Assembly (NCBI GenBank): GCA_031263035.1
Contig: JAISGP010000014.1
Coordinates: 1-55,440 of the forward strand
Reading direction: 5' to 3'
Origin: Lachnospiraceae bacterium
GTDB taxonomy: Bacteria; Bacillota; Clostridia; Lachnospirales; Lachnospiraceae
DNA length: 55,440 nucleotides
This document shows positions 1-8,962 of the stretch, one piece after another; the first letter of the stretch is position 1, and every line of letters starts with the position of its first letter. Under the pieces are notes generated by a model. It did not search any database and was not told the DNA's origin. It saw only the letters and a list, made by a program, of their open reading frames with translations. The translations under genes and the position numbers were made by a program.

Positions 1-257
1 CAAGTCCAAGAGAATTCTGGAGTTAGAATACCACATTTTCTATATTCACCAACAGAACCAACTATAAGTTCATCAGGAAAGATATGAACACTAAGATTAC
101 TCATACAATCATAAAAAGCTCTGGCACGTCTAATTGAAATAGGTAACCCTTCAGTTTTTTTATGAGACCATGTCCACCAGTAGGCTCTCTCTGTAGAAAT
201 ATGTGGCTTTTCATTTATATAATTTTGTCGTATTCTTTCAATTCTATCTGTTAACAT
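1..257 (-). CDS. Glycyl-radical enzyme (PFL/dehydratase family), N-terminal part only
   Basis: The minus strand has an open frame from an ATG at 257 to the window edge, giving about 85 residues. It begins MLTDRIERIRQNY and contains TERAYWWTWSHKKTEG, RRARAFYD, PDELIVGSVGE and TPEFSW. This pattern (an ERI..R.R.Y start, a conserved RRA segment, DELIVG, then PEFSW) is the known N-terminus of glycyl-radical enzymes of the pyruvate formate-lyase / glycerol and choline lyase superfamily. These are anaerobic enzymes activated by a radical-SAM partner. The catalytic Cys and the Gly loop lie outside the window, so the substrate cannot be assigned. A GAGGGGG ribosome site precedes the ATG. The gene is divergent from plsX. 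Family assignment is fairly secure; subclass is unknown. Confidence 0.75.
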   Translation of the reverse strand, partial: MLTDRIERIRQNYINEKPHISTERAYWWTWSHKKTEGLPISIRRARAFYDCMSNLSVHIFPDELIVGSVGEYRKCGILTPEFSWT

Positions 258-293
258 CTTATACCCCCTCAAAACAATTTTTAGATAATTCAA

Positions 294-302
294 ATTATAG
301 CA
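294..302 (-). promoter_or_regulatory. Extended -10 promoter for the glycyl-radical enzyme gene
   Basis: On the minus strand TGC-TATAAT lies about 37-45 bases upstream of the ATG at 257. The TG dinucleotide makes it an extended -10 element; no good -35 box is seen. A separate dyad ATTATTGA/TCAATAAT (369-391) lies between this promoter and plsX and could be an operator. Confidence 0.5.
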
Positions 303-430
303 TAAGAGTAATAAGAATATAACTGCAAATAGATAAAATTTAAAATTAAATATTAATATTCTAAGGGAATTATTGATAAATTTTCAATAATGTGCTAATA
401 ATTTTTTATTAAACAGAAGGATAGTTTTTA

Positions 431-459
431 TTGATTTTCTTATTATATTCTAGTAGAAT
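431..459 (+). promoter_or_regulatory. Promoter of plsX operon
   Basis: TTGATT (431-436), a 17-base spacer and TAGAAT (454-459) form a sigma-A-like promoter about 25 bases upstream of the plsX start. No FapR-like palindrome was recognised. Confidence 0.5.
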
Positions 460-483
460 TAAATTTGTTTGGAGGGTGAGAAA

Positions 484-1488
484 TTGAATGAAATCACAAA
501 GGTAGCTTTAGATGCCATGGGTGGAGATAATGCTCCAAAAGAAATGGTAAAAGGAGCTTTAGAAGCTATTAACAGTAATGAAGAATTAAAAGTATACTTA
601 GTTGGACAAGAAGCAAGAATTAAAGCTGAATTAGAAGGCATTAGTTTTGATAAGAGTAGACTTGAGATAGTTCATGCTACTGAAGTTATTGAAACTGCTG
701 AACCACCAGCTAATGCTATAAGAAATAAAAAGGATTCCTCTATTGTAGTAGGTCTTAAATTAGTTAAAGATGGAACTTGCGATGCTTTTGTTTCGGCAGG
801 AAGTACCGGGGCAGTATTAGTTGGAGCTATTGGTATTGTTAGAACTATTAAAGGTATTAAAAGACCAGCTTTAGCACCATTTTTACCTACAGAAAAAGGA
901 GTTTCTCTTTTAATTGATTGTGGAGCTAATGTAGATGCAAGACCAGGTGAACTTCTTCAATTTGCAAAGATGGGTTCTATATATTATGAGAATACTATTG
1001 GAAAAGAAAAACCAACAGTTGGGATTGTAAATATCGGTGCAGAAGAGGATAAGGGAAATGCTTTAGTTAAGGAAACTTTTCCACTTTTAAAAGCTTGTGA
1101 TACAATTAATTTTATTGGAAGCTGTGAAGCAAGGGATATACCTTCAGGATACTGTGATGTTATGGTTACAGAAGCATTTGTTGGAAATGTTGTTTTAAAA
1201 ATGTTTGAAGGTGTAGGAAAAACCTTGATTAGTGAATTAAAAAAGGGTATCATGTCTAGTATAAGAAGTAAACTTGCTGGTGTTCTACTTAAACCTGCAT
1301 TAAAAAAGACTTTAGCTAAATATGATGCAAATGCCTATGGTGGTGCACCAATGCTAGGTTTAAATGGGTTAGTAGTTAAGACTCATGGTTCATCTAAAGC
1401 CTTAGAAGTTAAAAACACTCTTGAGCAGTGCATAACTTTTAATAAAGCAAAGATTAACCAAAAGATTGCTGAAAGCACAAATCTTTAA
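484..1488 (+). CDS. plsX: Phosphate acyltransferase PlsX
   Basis: PlsX converts acyl-ACP and phosphate to acyl-phosphate, the substrate of PlsY in phosphatidic acid synthesis; it is a peripheral membrane enzyme. The protein (334 residues) opens with MNEITKVALDAMGGDNAP, the diagnostic N-terminus, and has SAGSTGA, LIDCGANVD and VTEAFVGNVVLK motifs typical of the family. The start is taken as TTG at 484, because GGAGGGTG at 471-478 is placed correctly for it; an in-frame TTG at 469 lies upstream of that site and would put the ribosome site inside the gene. acpP follows 18 bases downstream, which fits co-transcription. The usual fabD/fabG/fabH neighbours are absent here. Confidence 0.95.
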   Translation: MNEITKVALDAMGGDNAPKEMVKGALEAINSNEELKVYLVGQEARIKAELEGISFDKSRLEIVHATEVIETAEPPANAIRNKKDSSIVVGLKLVKDGTCDAFVSAGSTGAVLVGAIGIVRTIKGIKRPALAPFLPTEKGVSLLIDCGANVDARPGELLQFAKMGSIYYENTIGKEKPTVGIVNIGAEEDKGNALVKETFPLLKACDTINFIGSCEARDIPSGYCDVMVTEAFVGNVVLKMFEGVGKTLISELKKGIMSSIRSKLAGVLLKPALKKTLAKYDANAYGGAPMLGLNGLVVKTHGSSKALEVKNTLEQCITFNKAKINQKIAESTNL

Positions 1489-1506
1489 GATTGAAGGAAG
1501 GGTATT

Positions 1507-1740
1507 ATGGAATTTGAAAAATTACAAGAAATTATTGCAGATGTTTTAAACATCAATACTGATGAAATTGATACGGACACAACTTTTGTTGATGATTTAG
1601 GTGCTGACTCTTTAGATATTTTCCAGATTATTATGGGAATTGAAGAGACTTTTGATATTGAAGTACCTAATGAAGTTGCAGAAAAGATTGTTACTGTTGG
1701 TGATGCTGTAGAAATGATTAAAGGTAATAGTGCTGAATAA
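1507..1740 (+). CDS. acpP: Acyl carrier protein
   Basis: This 77-residue acidic protein carries fatty acyl intermediates on a 4'-phosphopantetheine arm. The attachment site is Ser35 in the motif LGADSLD, with the usual four-helix ACP pattern around it (FVDDLGADS, then MGIEETFDIEVP). The length is normal for AcpP. It follows plsX directly, and the ribosome site AAGGAAGGG lies just before the ATG. A hairpin terminator follows the stop codon, so plsX-acpP may be a bicistronic unit partly separated from rnc. Confidence 0.95.
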   Translation: MEFEKLQEIIADVLNINTDEIDTDTTFVDDLGADSLDIFQIIMGIEETFDIEVPNEVAEKIVTVGDAVEMIKGNSAE

Positions 1741-1764
1741 TTGGTACAATCTGATGTTTATTTT

Positions 1765-1790
1765 GAGTCTGCTTTTTAGCAGACTCTTGT
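1765..1790 (+). terminator. Hairpin terminator after acpP
   Basis: GAGTCTGC and GCAGACTC form an 8-9 bp perfect stem with a T-rich loop, followed by the modest T-rich run TTGTTATG. The weak tail suggests partial read-through to rnc. A TATAAT at 1812-1817 could provide a second promoter for rnc. Confidence 0.6.
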
Positions 1791-1829
1791 TATGTTTATG
1801 CTAAAAAATGATATAATTAGGAAGGTTAT

Positions 1830-2519
1830 ATGGAAAAACAACTTTATAAATTAGAAGATATAATAAAATACAAGTTTAAAGATATTGCTTTACTAGAAAA
1901 GGCTATGACACACAGTTCTTCAGCAAATGAAAGACATTTACCAAAGTATGAAAATAATGAACGTCTTGAGTTTTTAGGAGATGCAGTTTTAGAAGTTGTT
2001 ACAAGTGAATTCCTATTTTTTAAATACCCCCATAAACAAGAGGGTGAACTTACAAAAATGAGAGCTTCTCTTGTATGTGAAAGAGCATTGATGTATTGTG
2101 CATCTACCTTTGGATTACCCACTTTCTTGATATTAGGTAAGGGAGAAGAAAGCACTGGTGGAAGACAGAGAGAATCTTTAATATCTGATGCTTGTGAAGC
2201 ATTAATAGGAGCTATATTTATTGACGGTGGATTTGAGAGTGCAAAAGAATTTATTCTAAAATTTATTTTGATAGATGTTGAAGAAAGACAGTTAATGTTT
2301 GATAGTAAAACTATTCTTCAAGAAATTGTTCAAGGTAAATTTAAAGAACCTTTAGAGTATAGGTTACTTCTTGAGGAGGGACCAGATCACAATAAAAAAT
2401 TTACTGTGGCAGTGTTTATTGGCGAAAATGAATATGCCATAGGTAGTGGTGGAACTAAAAAAGCGGCTGAACAAAGAGCTGCCTATGCCACTATATTACA
2501 ATTAAAAAGTAAAGGTTAG
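1830..2519 (+). CDS. rnc: Ribonuclease III
   Basis: RNase III cleaves double-stranded RNA and matures 16S/23S rRNA precursors. The catalytic signature ERLEFLGDAVLE lies at residues 44-55 and the second acidic site SDACEALIGAIFIDGG is further on. A double-stranded RNA-binding domain fills roughly residues 156-229, ending in GSGGTKKAAEQRAA. The length (229) is typical. smc starts 5 bases after the stop, the conserved rnc-smc-ftsY order of Firmicutes. Confidence 0.96.
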   Translation: MEKQLYKLEDIIKYKFKDIALLEKAMTHSSSANERHLPKYENNERLEFLGDAVLEVVTSEFLFFKYPHKQEGELTKMRASLVCERALMYCASTFGLPTFLILGKGEESTGGRQRESLISDACEALIGAIFIDGGFESAKEFILKFILIDVEERQLMFDSKTILQEIVQGKFKEPLEYRLLLEEGPDHNKKFTVAVFIGENEYAIGSGGTKKAAEQRAAYATILQLKSKG

Positions 2520-2524
2520 AATTA

Positions 2525-5500
2525 ATGCACTTAAAAAGTATAGAAATGCAGGGATTTAAATCCTTTGCACATAAGATTAAATTAGAATTTCATAATGGTA
2601 TAACAGGAATAGTAGGACCTAACGGTAGTGGAAAATCCAATGTAGTGGATGCAGCACGTTGGGTTCTTGGTGAACAAAGAATTAAGCAACTTCGTGGCGG
2701 TACAATGTCTGATGTTATTTTTTCAGGTACAGAAACAAGAAAACCTTTAGGTTTTGCCCAAGTTGCTATTACTTTGGATAATTCTGATAAAAGTTTAGAT
2801 ATTGACTTTGATGAGGTTACAGTAGCAAGAAAGATTTATCGTTCAGGAGAAAGCGAATACATTCTAAATGGTAATGTTGTTAGGCTTAAAGATATTAATG
2901 AGTTATTCTATGATACTGGAATTGGTAAAGAAGGTTACTCTATAATTGGCCAAGGGCAAATAGATAAGATTTTAAGTGGGAAACCAGAGGAAAGAAGAGA
3001 GCTTTTTGATGAAGCTATAGGAATAGTAAAATATAAAAGAAGAAAGAACGCTTCTATTAAAAAGCTAGAGGAAGAACAAAGTAATTTAGTACGTGTTAGT
3101 GATATTCTTTCGGAATTAAAGAAGCAAGTAGGACCTCTTGAAGCACAAAGTAAAAAAGCAAAGATTTATTTAGATACAAAAGAACAACTTAAAAATTATG
3201 ATATTAACTTATTTTTATTAGAAACAGAAAGATTAAATACTCAACTAGAAGAAACTGAAAAATCTTTAAAAATAAGTTCTGATGAATTAGCTGATAAAAA
3301 AAGTTCTTATGAAAAAATGAAGGAAGAGTATAATTCTATTGAATTATCTATTAATGAAATTGATAGTAAAATAGAAGAAGCTAAAAACCAAGAAAATCAA
3401 ACTAATATCTTAAAAGCTGATTTAAAAAACAACATTGCTGTACTTAAAGAGCAGATTAATAGCATAAAACAAGAAAGTAAACATTATAGTTCAAGAGCAA
3501 GAAAGCTTTTTGATGAAATTAGAAATAGAGAAGAAGAGCTAGAAATAATCAATTCCGAACTTGAAGGTTTACAAAAACAGCTTAGTGAATATGAGTTAAA
3601 AAAAACAGAACTTTCAGAGAATGTTTTATCTATTGAAAATGAAATTAATGAACTAGAGCTTTCTGTATCTGAGAGCAAAAATAATATTTTGGATATTTTA
3701 AATAGTAGAGCGGATACTAAGTCTAAAATTGCTACTACTGCTAATCAATTAGAACAATTAAAACTTAGAGGCTCATATTTAGATAGAAGAAAAATCGAAG
3801 TATCTACAAGTATAAAGGCAGAAGAAAACAATCTTAAAAGAATTTCTACCTTACTTGATGATAAAAATAAAGTAGTAGATAATTATAAAAAAGATGTAGA
3901 GCTTTTAAATAAAAAAATTGATGATAAGAAGGATGAAATCGGGAAAATAAATAATAACCTTTCTCGTTCATCAAATGAACTTCATCAAAAAACAATTGAT
4001 TTAAAAACCCTTCAAAGACTGGAAGAAGACTATGAAGGCTTTGGATTTGCAATTAAAAAAGTAATGGAGCAAAAGAAGAATAACTCTAAAGTTATTGGTG
4101 TTGTTGCAGATCTAATTCAAATTGAGAAAAAATATGAAACAGCTATTTCCATTGCTTTAGGTTCAAATGTTCAAAATATAGTTACGGAAGATGATGAAAG
4201 TGCTAAAGAAATGATAGCATTTTTGAAAAAAAACAAATTCGGTCGTGCTACATTTTTACCTTTAAATTCTATACATTCATCAAATTATAGTTTTGATAAA
4301 GAATTTTTGAAAGAAGAAGGCGTTATTGGGGTTGCAAGTGATTTAGTATCTTCTGAAGAGAAATATAGTAATTTAATTAAGAATTTACTTTCTCGTACAT
4401 ATGTTGTAGAAGATATTGATATGGCTTTAAAGCTTGCTAGGAAATATAAATACTCAAAACGTATTGTTACAATAGCTGGTGAACTATTAAATCCAGGTGG
4501 TTCATTAACTGGTGGAGCCTTTAAGAAAACTAATAATGTTTTTTCTAGAAAAAGAGAAATAGATGAATTACAAAGCTTGGTTTCTGAATTAGAAAAAACC
4601 ATTAAAAATCTTAATATACAAAATGAAGAAGAAAAGAATAATAGAGATAAATTATATGAAGATTTAAATCTTAAAAAACAAGATTTAAATCAGATTTTAC
4701 TTGAGTTAAATACCATAGAAAATGAAAAAAATCAAAGTTCTAATACTTTAGATAATCTAAAAAAAGAAAATAAGGTCGCAGAAATTAATAGAAGTAAAAT
4801 TGAAGATGAAATAGAAGCTATGGAAAATGATTCAGAATCTATTGATATTGAACTTGAGCAAAGTGAAGCTGATGAAAATAGGTTAAATGAAGAAGTATCA
4901 CACCATGAAAGTCGACTAGATGAAATAACTAAAATACATGAAGAACTTCGAATTAAGTTAGAGGAAGTTAATCTTGAGTATCAAGGAATAGAGCATAAAG
5001 TTATATTTGCAAATGAAAACCGTCAGCGTATTCAAAGTGAAATTGATAATTTCAATCATGAGCAGGAGAATATTCAGCTTAAAGATACAAATACAAGTGA
5101 TGAAATTAAGGCAAAAGAAAAAGAAATTATAGATTTAGAGGAAAGAATACTTAATTCAGCTGATTTGATTGAAGAAATACTTCAAGATGTTGCAGATTTA
5201 AAAAAAGAAAAAGAAAATCTTAATTTAAGCCATAAACAATTTTTATCTGATAGAGAGAATTTATCGGATACAATTAGTAGCATTGATAAGGAAGTTTATA
5301 GGTTAAATACACGTATAGAAAATATAAATACTCAAAGAGAAGATTTATATAAGTATATGTGGGAAGAATATGAGTTATCCTATGTAAATGCCTTACCTCT
5401 TAAAGATGAGGAATTAAAAGATCCAGCAAAGATTAAAAAGAATATTTCTTCATTAAAATCTACAATAAAGGATTTAGGAGATGTTAATGTTAATGCTATT

Positions 5501-6088
5501 GAGGAATTTAAAGAAATTAACGATAGATATGTATTCTTGAATACCCAATATGAAGACATTGTTGAATCTGAAGCTTCTTTAAGAGAAATAATTAAGAATC
5601 TTGATGAAGCTATGAGAACTAAATTTAACGCTGGATTTATTCAAATTAATGAAGAGTTTAATAAGGTATTTAAAGAACTTTTTGGTGGTGGAAAAGGAAC
5701 CTTAGAACTTGAAGATAATGAAGATGATGTTCTTACTGCAAGCATAAAGATTATTGCTTCACCTCCAGGTAAAAAACTTCAAAATATGATGCAATTATCT
5801 GGTGGAGAAAAAGCTCTAACTGCTATAGCTTTATTATTTGCAATACAGAATTTAAAACCATCACCTTTCTGTCTCCTTGACGAGATTGAAGCTGCCTTAG
5901 ATGATGGAAATGTTGATCGATTTGCTAAATACCTAACTAAAATGACTAAGAATACTCAGATGATAGTTATTACTCACAGAAGAGGAACCATGAACTACGC
6001 TGATAGACTTTATGGTATTACTATGCAAGAAAAGGGAGTTTCTACCCTAGTGTCTGTAAAGCTAGTGGAAGAGGAACTTGATAATTAA
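2525..6088 (+). CDS. smc: Chromosome segregation protein SMC
   Basis: SMC is the ATPase of the bacterial condensin (with ScpA/ScpB) that organises and segregates the chromosome. The 1187-residue protein has a Walker A motif GPNGSGKSN (residues 31-39), a long first coiled coil, a hinge near residues 500-680, a second coiled coil, then the ABC signature LSGGEKALTA and Walker B CLLDEIEAALDD near the C-terminus. This is the full-length architecture. It sits 5 bases after rnc and 15 bases before ftsY, so these genes are probably one operon. scpA and scpB are not in the window. Confidence 0.97.
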   Translation: MHLKSIEMQGFKSFAHKIKLEFHNGITGIVGPNGSGKSNVVDAARWVLGEQRIKQLRGGTMSDVIFSGTETRKPLGFAQVAITLDNSDKSLDIDFDEVTVARKIYRSGESEYILNGNVVRLKDINELFYDTGIGKEGYSIIGQGQIDKILSGKPEERRELFDEAIGIVKYKRRKNASIKKLEEEQSNLVRVSDILSELKKQVGPLEAQSKKAKIYLDTKEQLKNYDINLFLLETERLNTQLEETEKSLKISSDELADKKSSYEKMKEEYNSIELSINEIDSKIEEAKNQENQTNILKADLKNNIAVLKEQINSIKQESKHYSSRARKLFDEIRNREEELEIINSELEGLQKQLSEYELKKTELSENVLSIENEINELELSVSESKNNILDILNSRADTKSKIATTANQLEQLKLRGSYLDRRKIEVSTSIKAEENNLKRISTLLDDKNKVVDNYKKDVELLNKKIDDKKDEIGKINNNLSRSSNELHQKTIDLKTLQRLEEDYEGFGFAIKKVMEQKKNNSKVIGVVADLIQIEKKYETAISIALGSNVQNIVTEDDESAKEMIAFLKKNKFGRATFLPLNSIHSSNYSFDKEFLKEEGVIGVASDLVSSEEKYSNLIKNLLSRTYVVEDIDMALKLARKYKYSKRIVTIAGELLNPGGSLTGGAFKKTNNVFSRKREIDELQSLVSELEKTIKNLNIQNEEEKNNRDKLYEDLNLKKQDLNQILLELNTIENEKNQSSNTLDNLKKENKVAEINRSKIEDEIEAMENDSESIDIELEQSEADENRLNEEVSHHESRLDEITKIHEELRIKLEEVNLEYQGIEHKVIFANENRQRIQSEIDNFNHEQENIQLKDTNTSDEIKAKEKEIIDLEERILNSADLIEEILQDVADLKKEKENLNLSHKQFLSDRENLSDTISSIDKEVYRLNTRIENINTQREDLYKYMWEEYELSYVNALPLKDEELKDPAKIKKNISSLKSTIKDLGDVNVNAIEEFKEINDRYVFLNTQYEDIVESEASLREIIKNLDEAMRTKFNAGFIQINEEFNKVFKELFGGGKGTLELEDNEDDVLTASIKIIASPPGKKLQNMMQLSGGEKALTAIALLFAIQNLKPSPFCLLDEIEAALDDGNVDRFAKYLTKMTKNTQMIVITHRRGTMNYADRLYGITMQEKGVSTLVSVKLVEEELDN

Positions 6089-6103
6089 TATTTGGAGGAT
6101 TTT

Positions 6104-7015
6104 ATGGGTTTATGGGATAAACTAGTAAAAGGACTTAGTAAAACTAGAGATAACTTTGCTGCTAGCGTTACTTCGATTTTTACCGGATATACTGCAATTT
6201 CAGAAGATTTTTATGAAGAGTTAGAAGAAGTCTTGATTATGAGTGATATTGGAGTTGATACTACTTATGATTTATTAGATAAACTAAAAGCTGTAATTAA
6301 AGAAAAAAGAATAAGTGATCCAATGGAAGTTCAGGAGATTTTTATTAATGAATTAAAAAAGATGATGGACATTTCTAAAGAGGACTATAAGTTTGAAGAT
6401 GAAAAATCTGTTGTTTTAATTATTGGGGTTAATGGAGTAGGGAAAACTACATCTATTGGAAAATTAGCTATGAGATATAAAAGTGCAGGCAAGAAAGTCA
6501 TGCTTGCTGCGGCTGATACCTTTAGAGCTGCTGCTACTGAACAGCTAGAAGTATGGGCAAATAGAGCTGATGTACCTATGATTTTATCGAAAGTTGGAAG
6601 TGATCCTGCATCTATTATTTTTGATGCTACAGCATCTGCTAAAGCTAAAAATATAGATATACTTTTATGTGATACAGCAGGACGACTACATAATAAAAAG
6701 AATTTAATGGAAGAATTAGGGAAAATCAATAGAATAATTGATAAAAACTATTCGGAAAGTTTCAGAGAAACACTTTTAGTTTTAGATGCTACCACAGGGC
6801 AAAATGCTTTAGCTCAAGCAAGAGAATTTAAAGAAGTTGCTGATATTACAGGAATTATACTAACTAAAATGGATGGCACTGCAAAAGGGGGAATTGCAAT
6901 TGCTATTTCTCATGAACTAGGTATTCCTGTTAAATTTATTGGTGTAGGTGAAGATATATTAGATTTACAGAAATTTAATTCAAATGAATTTATTGACGCT
7001 TTGTTTGCAAAGTGA
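6104..7015 (+). CDS. ftsY: Signal recognition particle receptor FtsY
   Basis: FtsY is the membrane-associated SRP GTPase that docks ribosome-nascent chain complexes to the translocon. The 303-residue protein has an NG-domain only: G1 GVNGVGKTTS, AADTFRAAATEQL, G3 DTAGRLHNK and G4/G5 TKMDGTAKGG. The acidic A domain of E. coli FtsY is missing, as is usual in Firmicutes. The ATG at 6104 is chosen because GGAGG at 6094-6098 sits 5 bases before it; an in-frame TTG at 6092 overlaps that site. The usual downstream partners ylxM-ffh are not here; ilvA follows instead, with its promoter inside the ftsY 3' end. Confidence 0.96.
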   Translation: MGLWDKLVKGLSKTRDNFAASVTSIFTGYTAISEDFYEELEEVLIMSDIGVDTTYDLLDKLKAVIKEKRISDPMEVQEIFINELKKMMDISKEDYKFEDEKSVVLIIGVNGVGKTTSIGKLAMRYKSAGKKVMLAAADTFRAAATEQLEVWANRADVPMILSKVGSDPASIIFDATASAKAKNIDILLCDTAGRLHNKKNLMEELGKINRIIDKNYSESFRETLLVLDATTGQNALAQAREFKEVADITGIILTKMDGTAKGGIAIAISHELGIPVKFIGVGEDILDLQKFNSNEFIDALFAK

Positions 7016-7021
7016 TATTAT
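6993..7021 (+). promoter_or_regulatory. Promoter of ilvA
   Basis: TTGACG (6993-6998), exactly 17 bases, then TATTAT (7016-7021). It overlaps the end of ftsY. Predicted transcription start near 7028, just before the AGAGTGCACTCT palindrome. The layout nearly matches the ilvN promoter. Confidence 0.65.
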
Positions 7022-7031
7022 ATAAAGAAAA

Positions 7032-7047
7032 ATAGAGTGCACTCTAT
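7032..7047. promoter_or_regulatory. Palindromic operator candidate at ilvA
   Basis: A 16-bp perfect palindrome (ATAGAGTGCACTCTAT) has the core AGAGTGCACTCT at 7034-7045, starting 13 bases after the -10 box end. The same 12-bp core occurs at the ilvN promoter (28039-28050). It has no loop and no T-run, so a terminator for ftsY is unlikely. The cognate regulator is unknown. Confidence 0.65.
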
Positions 7048-7160
7048 ATTTGCAACTATTTTATATAGATTGTATGATTAGATACTATGTAAAGACTAGA
7101 ATGTTTTTTATATAATATCAATGGGAATTTTAGCGTATCTAGATAGTAGGGGGTAAAATT

Positions 7161-8378
7161 ATGGGAGATTTGACTTTAAAAAAATTTGAAGAAGCTAGTG
7201 AATTAGTAAAAAAGGTAACTAATCCTACTAAACTTGTATTTAGTGAATATTTATCAGAACAGACTGGTGGCAAAGTATATCTTAAACCTGAAAATATGCA
7301 AAATACAGGAGCTTATAAAGTAAGAGGCGCCTTTTATAAAATTAGCACTATGAGTGAGGAAGCAAGAAGTAAAGGTATTATTACTGCATCTGCCGGTAAT
7401 CACGCTCAAGGAGTTGCATTTGCAGCTAAAAAATATGGTGTTAGAGCTATTGTTGTTATGCCAACAGTTACTCCCCTAATTAAAGTTAATCGTACAAAAG
7501 GATATGGTGCTGAGGTTATTTTATATGGTGATGTATATGATGAATCATGTGCATACGCAGAAAAAATCGCTAAAGAACAAGGCTTAACCTTTGTTCATGC
7601 TTTTAATGATTTAGATGTTGCTACAGGTCAAGGCACAATTTCCATGGAGATTATTAAAGAATTACCCACAGTAGATTATATTCTTGCTCCAGTTGGTGGT
7701 GGTGGATTAATTAGCGGTGTATCGACTCTTGCTAAAATGCTAAATCCTAAAATTAAAATTGTAGGTGTTGAACCTAAAGAAGCTGCAAGTATGACTGCCG
7801 CATTAAAAGCAGATAAGCCGGTTACATTAAAAACTGCCAATACTATAGCTGATGGTACAGCTGTTAAATGTGTAGGAGATAAAGTTCTTCCATATGTAAA
7901 GAAAAATGTTGATCAGATGATTACTGTTGGAGATGAAGAATTAATTGGTGCATTTCTTGATATGGTGGAAAATCATAAGATGATAGTTGAAAATTCTGGT
8001 TTATTATCTGTTGCCGGATTAAAACAACTTAATCTTAAAGGTAAAAAAGCTGTTTGTATTTTAAGTGGCGGTAATATGGATGTAATTACCATGTCATCAA
8101 TTGTACAGCTTGGACTTATTGGAAGAGACAGAATTTTCTCAGTATCAATTCTTCTTCCGGATAAAGCCGGTGAACTTGTTAAAGTTGCTAAAACAATTGC
8201 CGATGCAAATGGTAATGTTATTAAGCTTGATCATAACCAATTTGTAAGCACCAATAGAAATGCAGCCGTTGAGCTTGTGGTAACTATTGAAGCCTTTGGT
8301 ACTGAACATAAACATGAAATTATTAAAGCATTAGAAGATGCAGGATTAAATACTAAAGAAATAGGTGCTAAGTTATAG
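7161..8378 (+). CDS. ilvA: Threonine dehydratase (threonine ammonia-lyase), short form with ACT-like domain
   Basis: The enzyme deaminates threonine to 2-oxobutanoate, the entry step to isoleucine. It is a fold-type II PLP enzyme: the PLP lysine lies in NTGAYKVRGAF, the substrate/phosphate loops are SAGNHAQG and PVGGGG, and SGGN occurs near residue 312. A C-terminal ACT-like region (about 325-405; SILLPDKAGELVKV) is present, giving 405 residues, the length of the short IlvA form. A GGGGG ribosome site precedes the ATG. It has its own promoter and palindrome shared with ilvN, supporting a biosynthetic rather than catabolic role, although a TdcB-like function cannot be excluded. Confidence 0.88.
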   Translation: MGDLTLKKFEEASELVKKVTNPTKLVFSEYLSEQTGGKVYLKPENMQNTGAYKVRGAFYKISTMSEEARSKGIITASAGNHAQGVAFAAKKYGVRAIVVMPTVTPLIKVNRTKGYGAEVILYGDVYDESCAYAEKIAKEQGLTFVHAFNDLDVATGQGTISMEIIKELPTVDYILAPVGGGGLISGVSTLAKMLNPKIKIVGVEPKEAASMTAALKADKPVTLKTANTIADGTAVKCVGDKVLPYVKKNVDQMITVGDEELIGAFLDMVENHKMIVENSGLLSVAGLKQLNLKGKKAVCILSGGNMDVITMSSIVQLGLIGRDRIFSVSILLPDKAGELVKVAKTIADANGNVIKLDHNQFVSTNRNAAVELVVTIEAFGTEHKHEIIKALEDAGLNTKEIGAKL

Positions 8379-8476
8379 AATAAAACTATTTTGATTTATA
8401 ATGAGGGATATACTTTGTATAAGACAAAGACTAGATAAAGAACATTTTATTTCTTATTTTTTATATAGTTTAGGTA

Positions 8477-8505
8477 TTGCAAATAAAGGAATAATATGGT
8501 ATTAT
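8477..8505 (+). promoter_or_regulatory. Promoter of rplS
   Basis: TTGCAA (8477-8482), 17 bases, TATTAT (8500-8505). The same bases can also fold as a hairpin (AAGG.ATAATA / TATTATCCTT), so one of the two readings is fortuitous. The promoter reading predicts an 80-nt leader before rplS. Confidence 0.5.
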
Positions 8506-8506
8506 C

Positions 8507-8556
8507 CTTAAGTTGTGAATTAATGGATGGTCCTCTGTCATAAATTATTTAAGTTA
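8507..8556 (+). promoter_or_regulatory. Candidate L19 (rplS) leader structure
   Basis: Between the promoter and the rplS ribosome site the RNA can close CTTAA (8507 on) with TTAAG (8549-8553), with further pairing around GGATGG and TGTCATAAATT. L19 mRNA leaders are known in Firmicutes; this assignment rests on position and foldability only and should be checked against the Rfam L19 leader model. Confidence 0.35.
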
Positions 8557-8590
8557 AGAACATCTAAAAACATAAGAGGAGGTCACAATA

Positions 8591-8944
8591 ATGAATGATA
8601 TCATTAAAGCACTTGAAGAAGAACAATTACGTAAAGAAGATTTAGCTGATTTTAACGTAGGTGACACAATCCGTGTTCATGGTAAAATCAAAGAAGGAAA
8701 CCGTGAAAGAATTCAGGTTTTCGAAGGAACAGTTCTTAAAAAACAAAATGGTCTTGGAGCTAGAGCTACATTTACAGTTAGAAAGAATTCTAACGGAGTA
8801 GGTGTTGAAAAAACTTGGCCACTTCATTCTCCAAATGTTGAGAAGATTGAAGTAGTAAGACGTGGTAAAGTAAGACGTGCTAAACTATATTACTTAAGAG
8901 ACCGTGTTGGTAAGAGAGCTAAGGTTAAAGAGTTAGTTAAATAA
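8591..8944 (+). CDS. rplS: 50S ribosomal protein L19
   Basis: L19 sits at the 30S-50S interface of the ribosome. The 117-residue protein matches the family throughout: [46 protein letters not shown] and the basic C-terminus [16 protein letters not shown]. The ribosome site is a strong AGAGGAGG at 8574-8581. It is separated here from its usual rpsP-rimM-trmD partners and is flanked by its own promoter and terminator, so it appears monocistronic. Confidence 0.97.
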   Translation: MNDIIKALEEEQLRKEDLADFNVGDTIRVHGKIKEGNRERIQVFEGTVLKKQNGLGARATFTVRKNSNGVGVEKTWPLHSPNVEKIEVVRRGKVRRAKLYYLRDRVGKRAKVKELVK

Positions 8945-8962
8945 TTTGATAATCTAGTAACT

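Noticed and set aside
7032-7047. Palindrome as a terminator of ftsY
   Set aside because: No loop and no T-run; its core is shared with the ilvN operator at nearly the same promoter distance.
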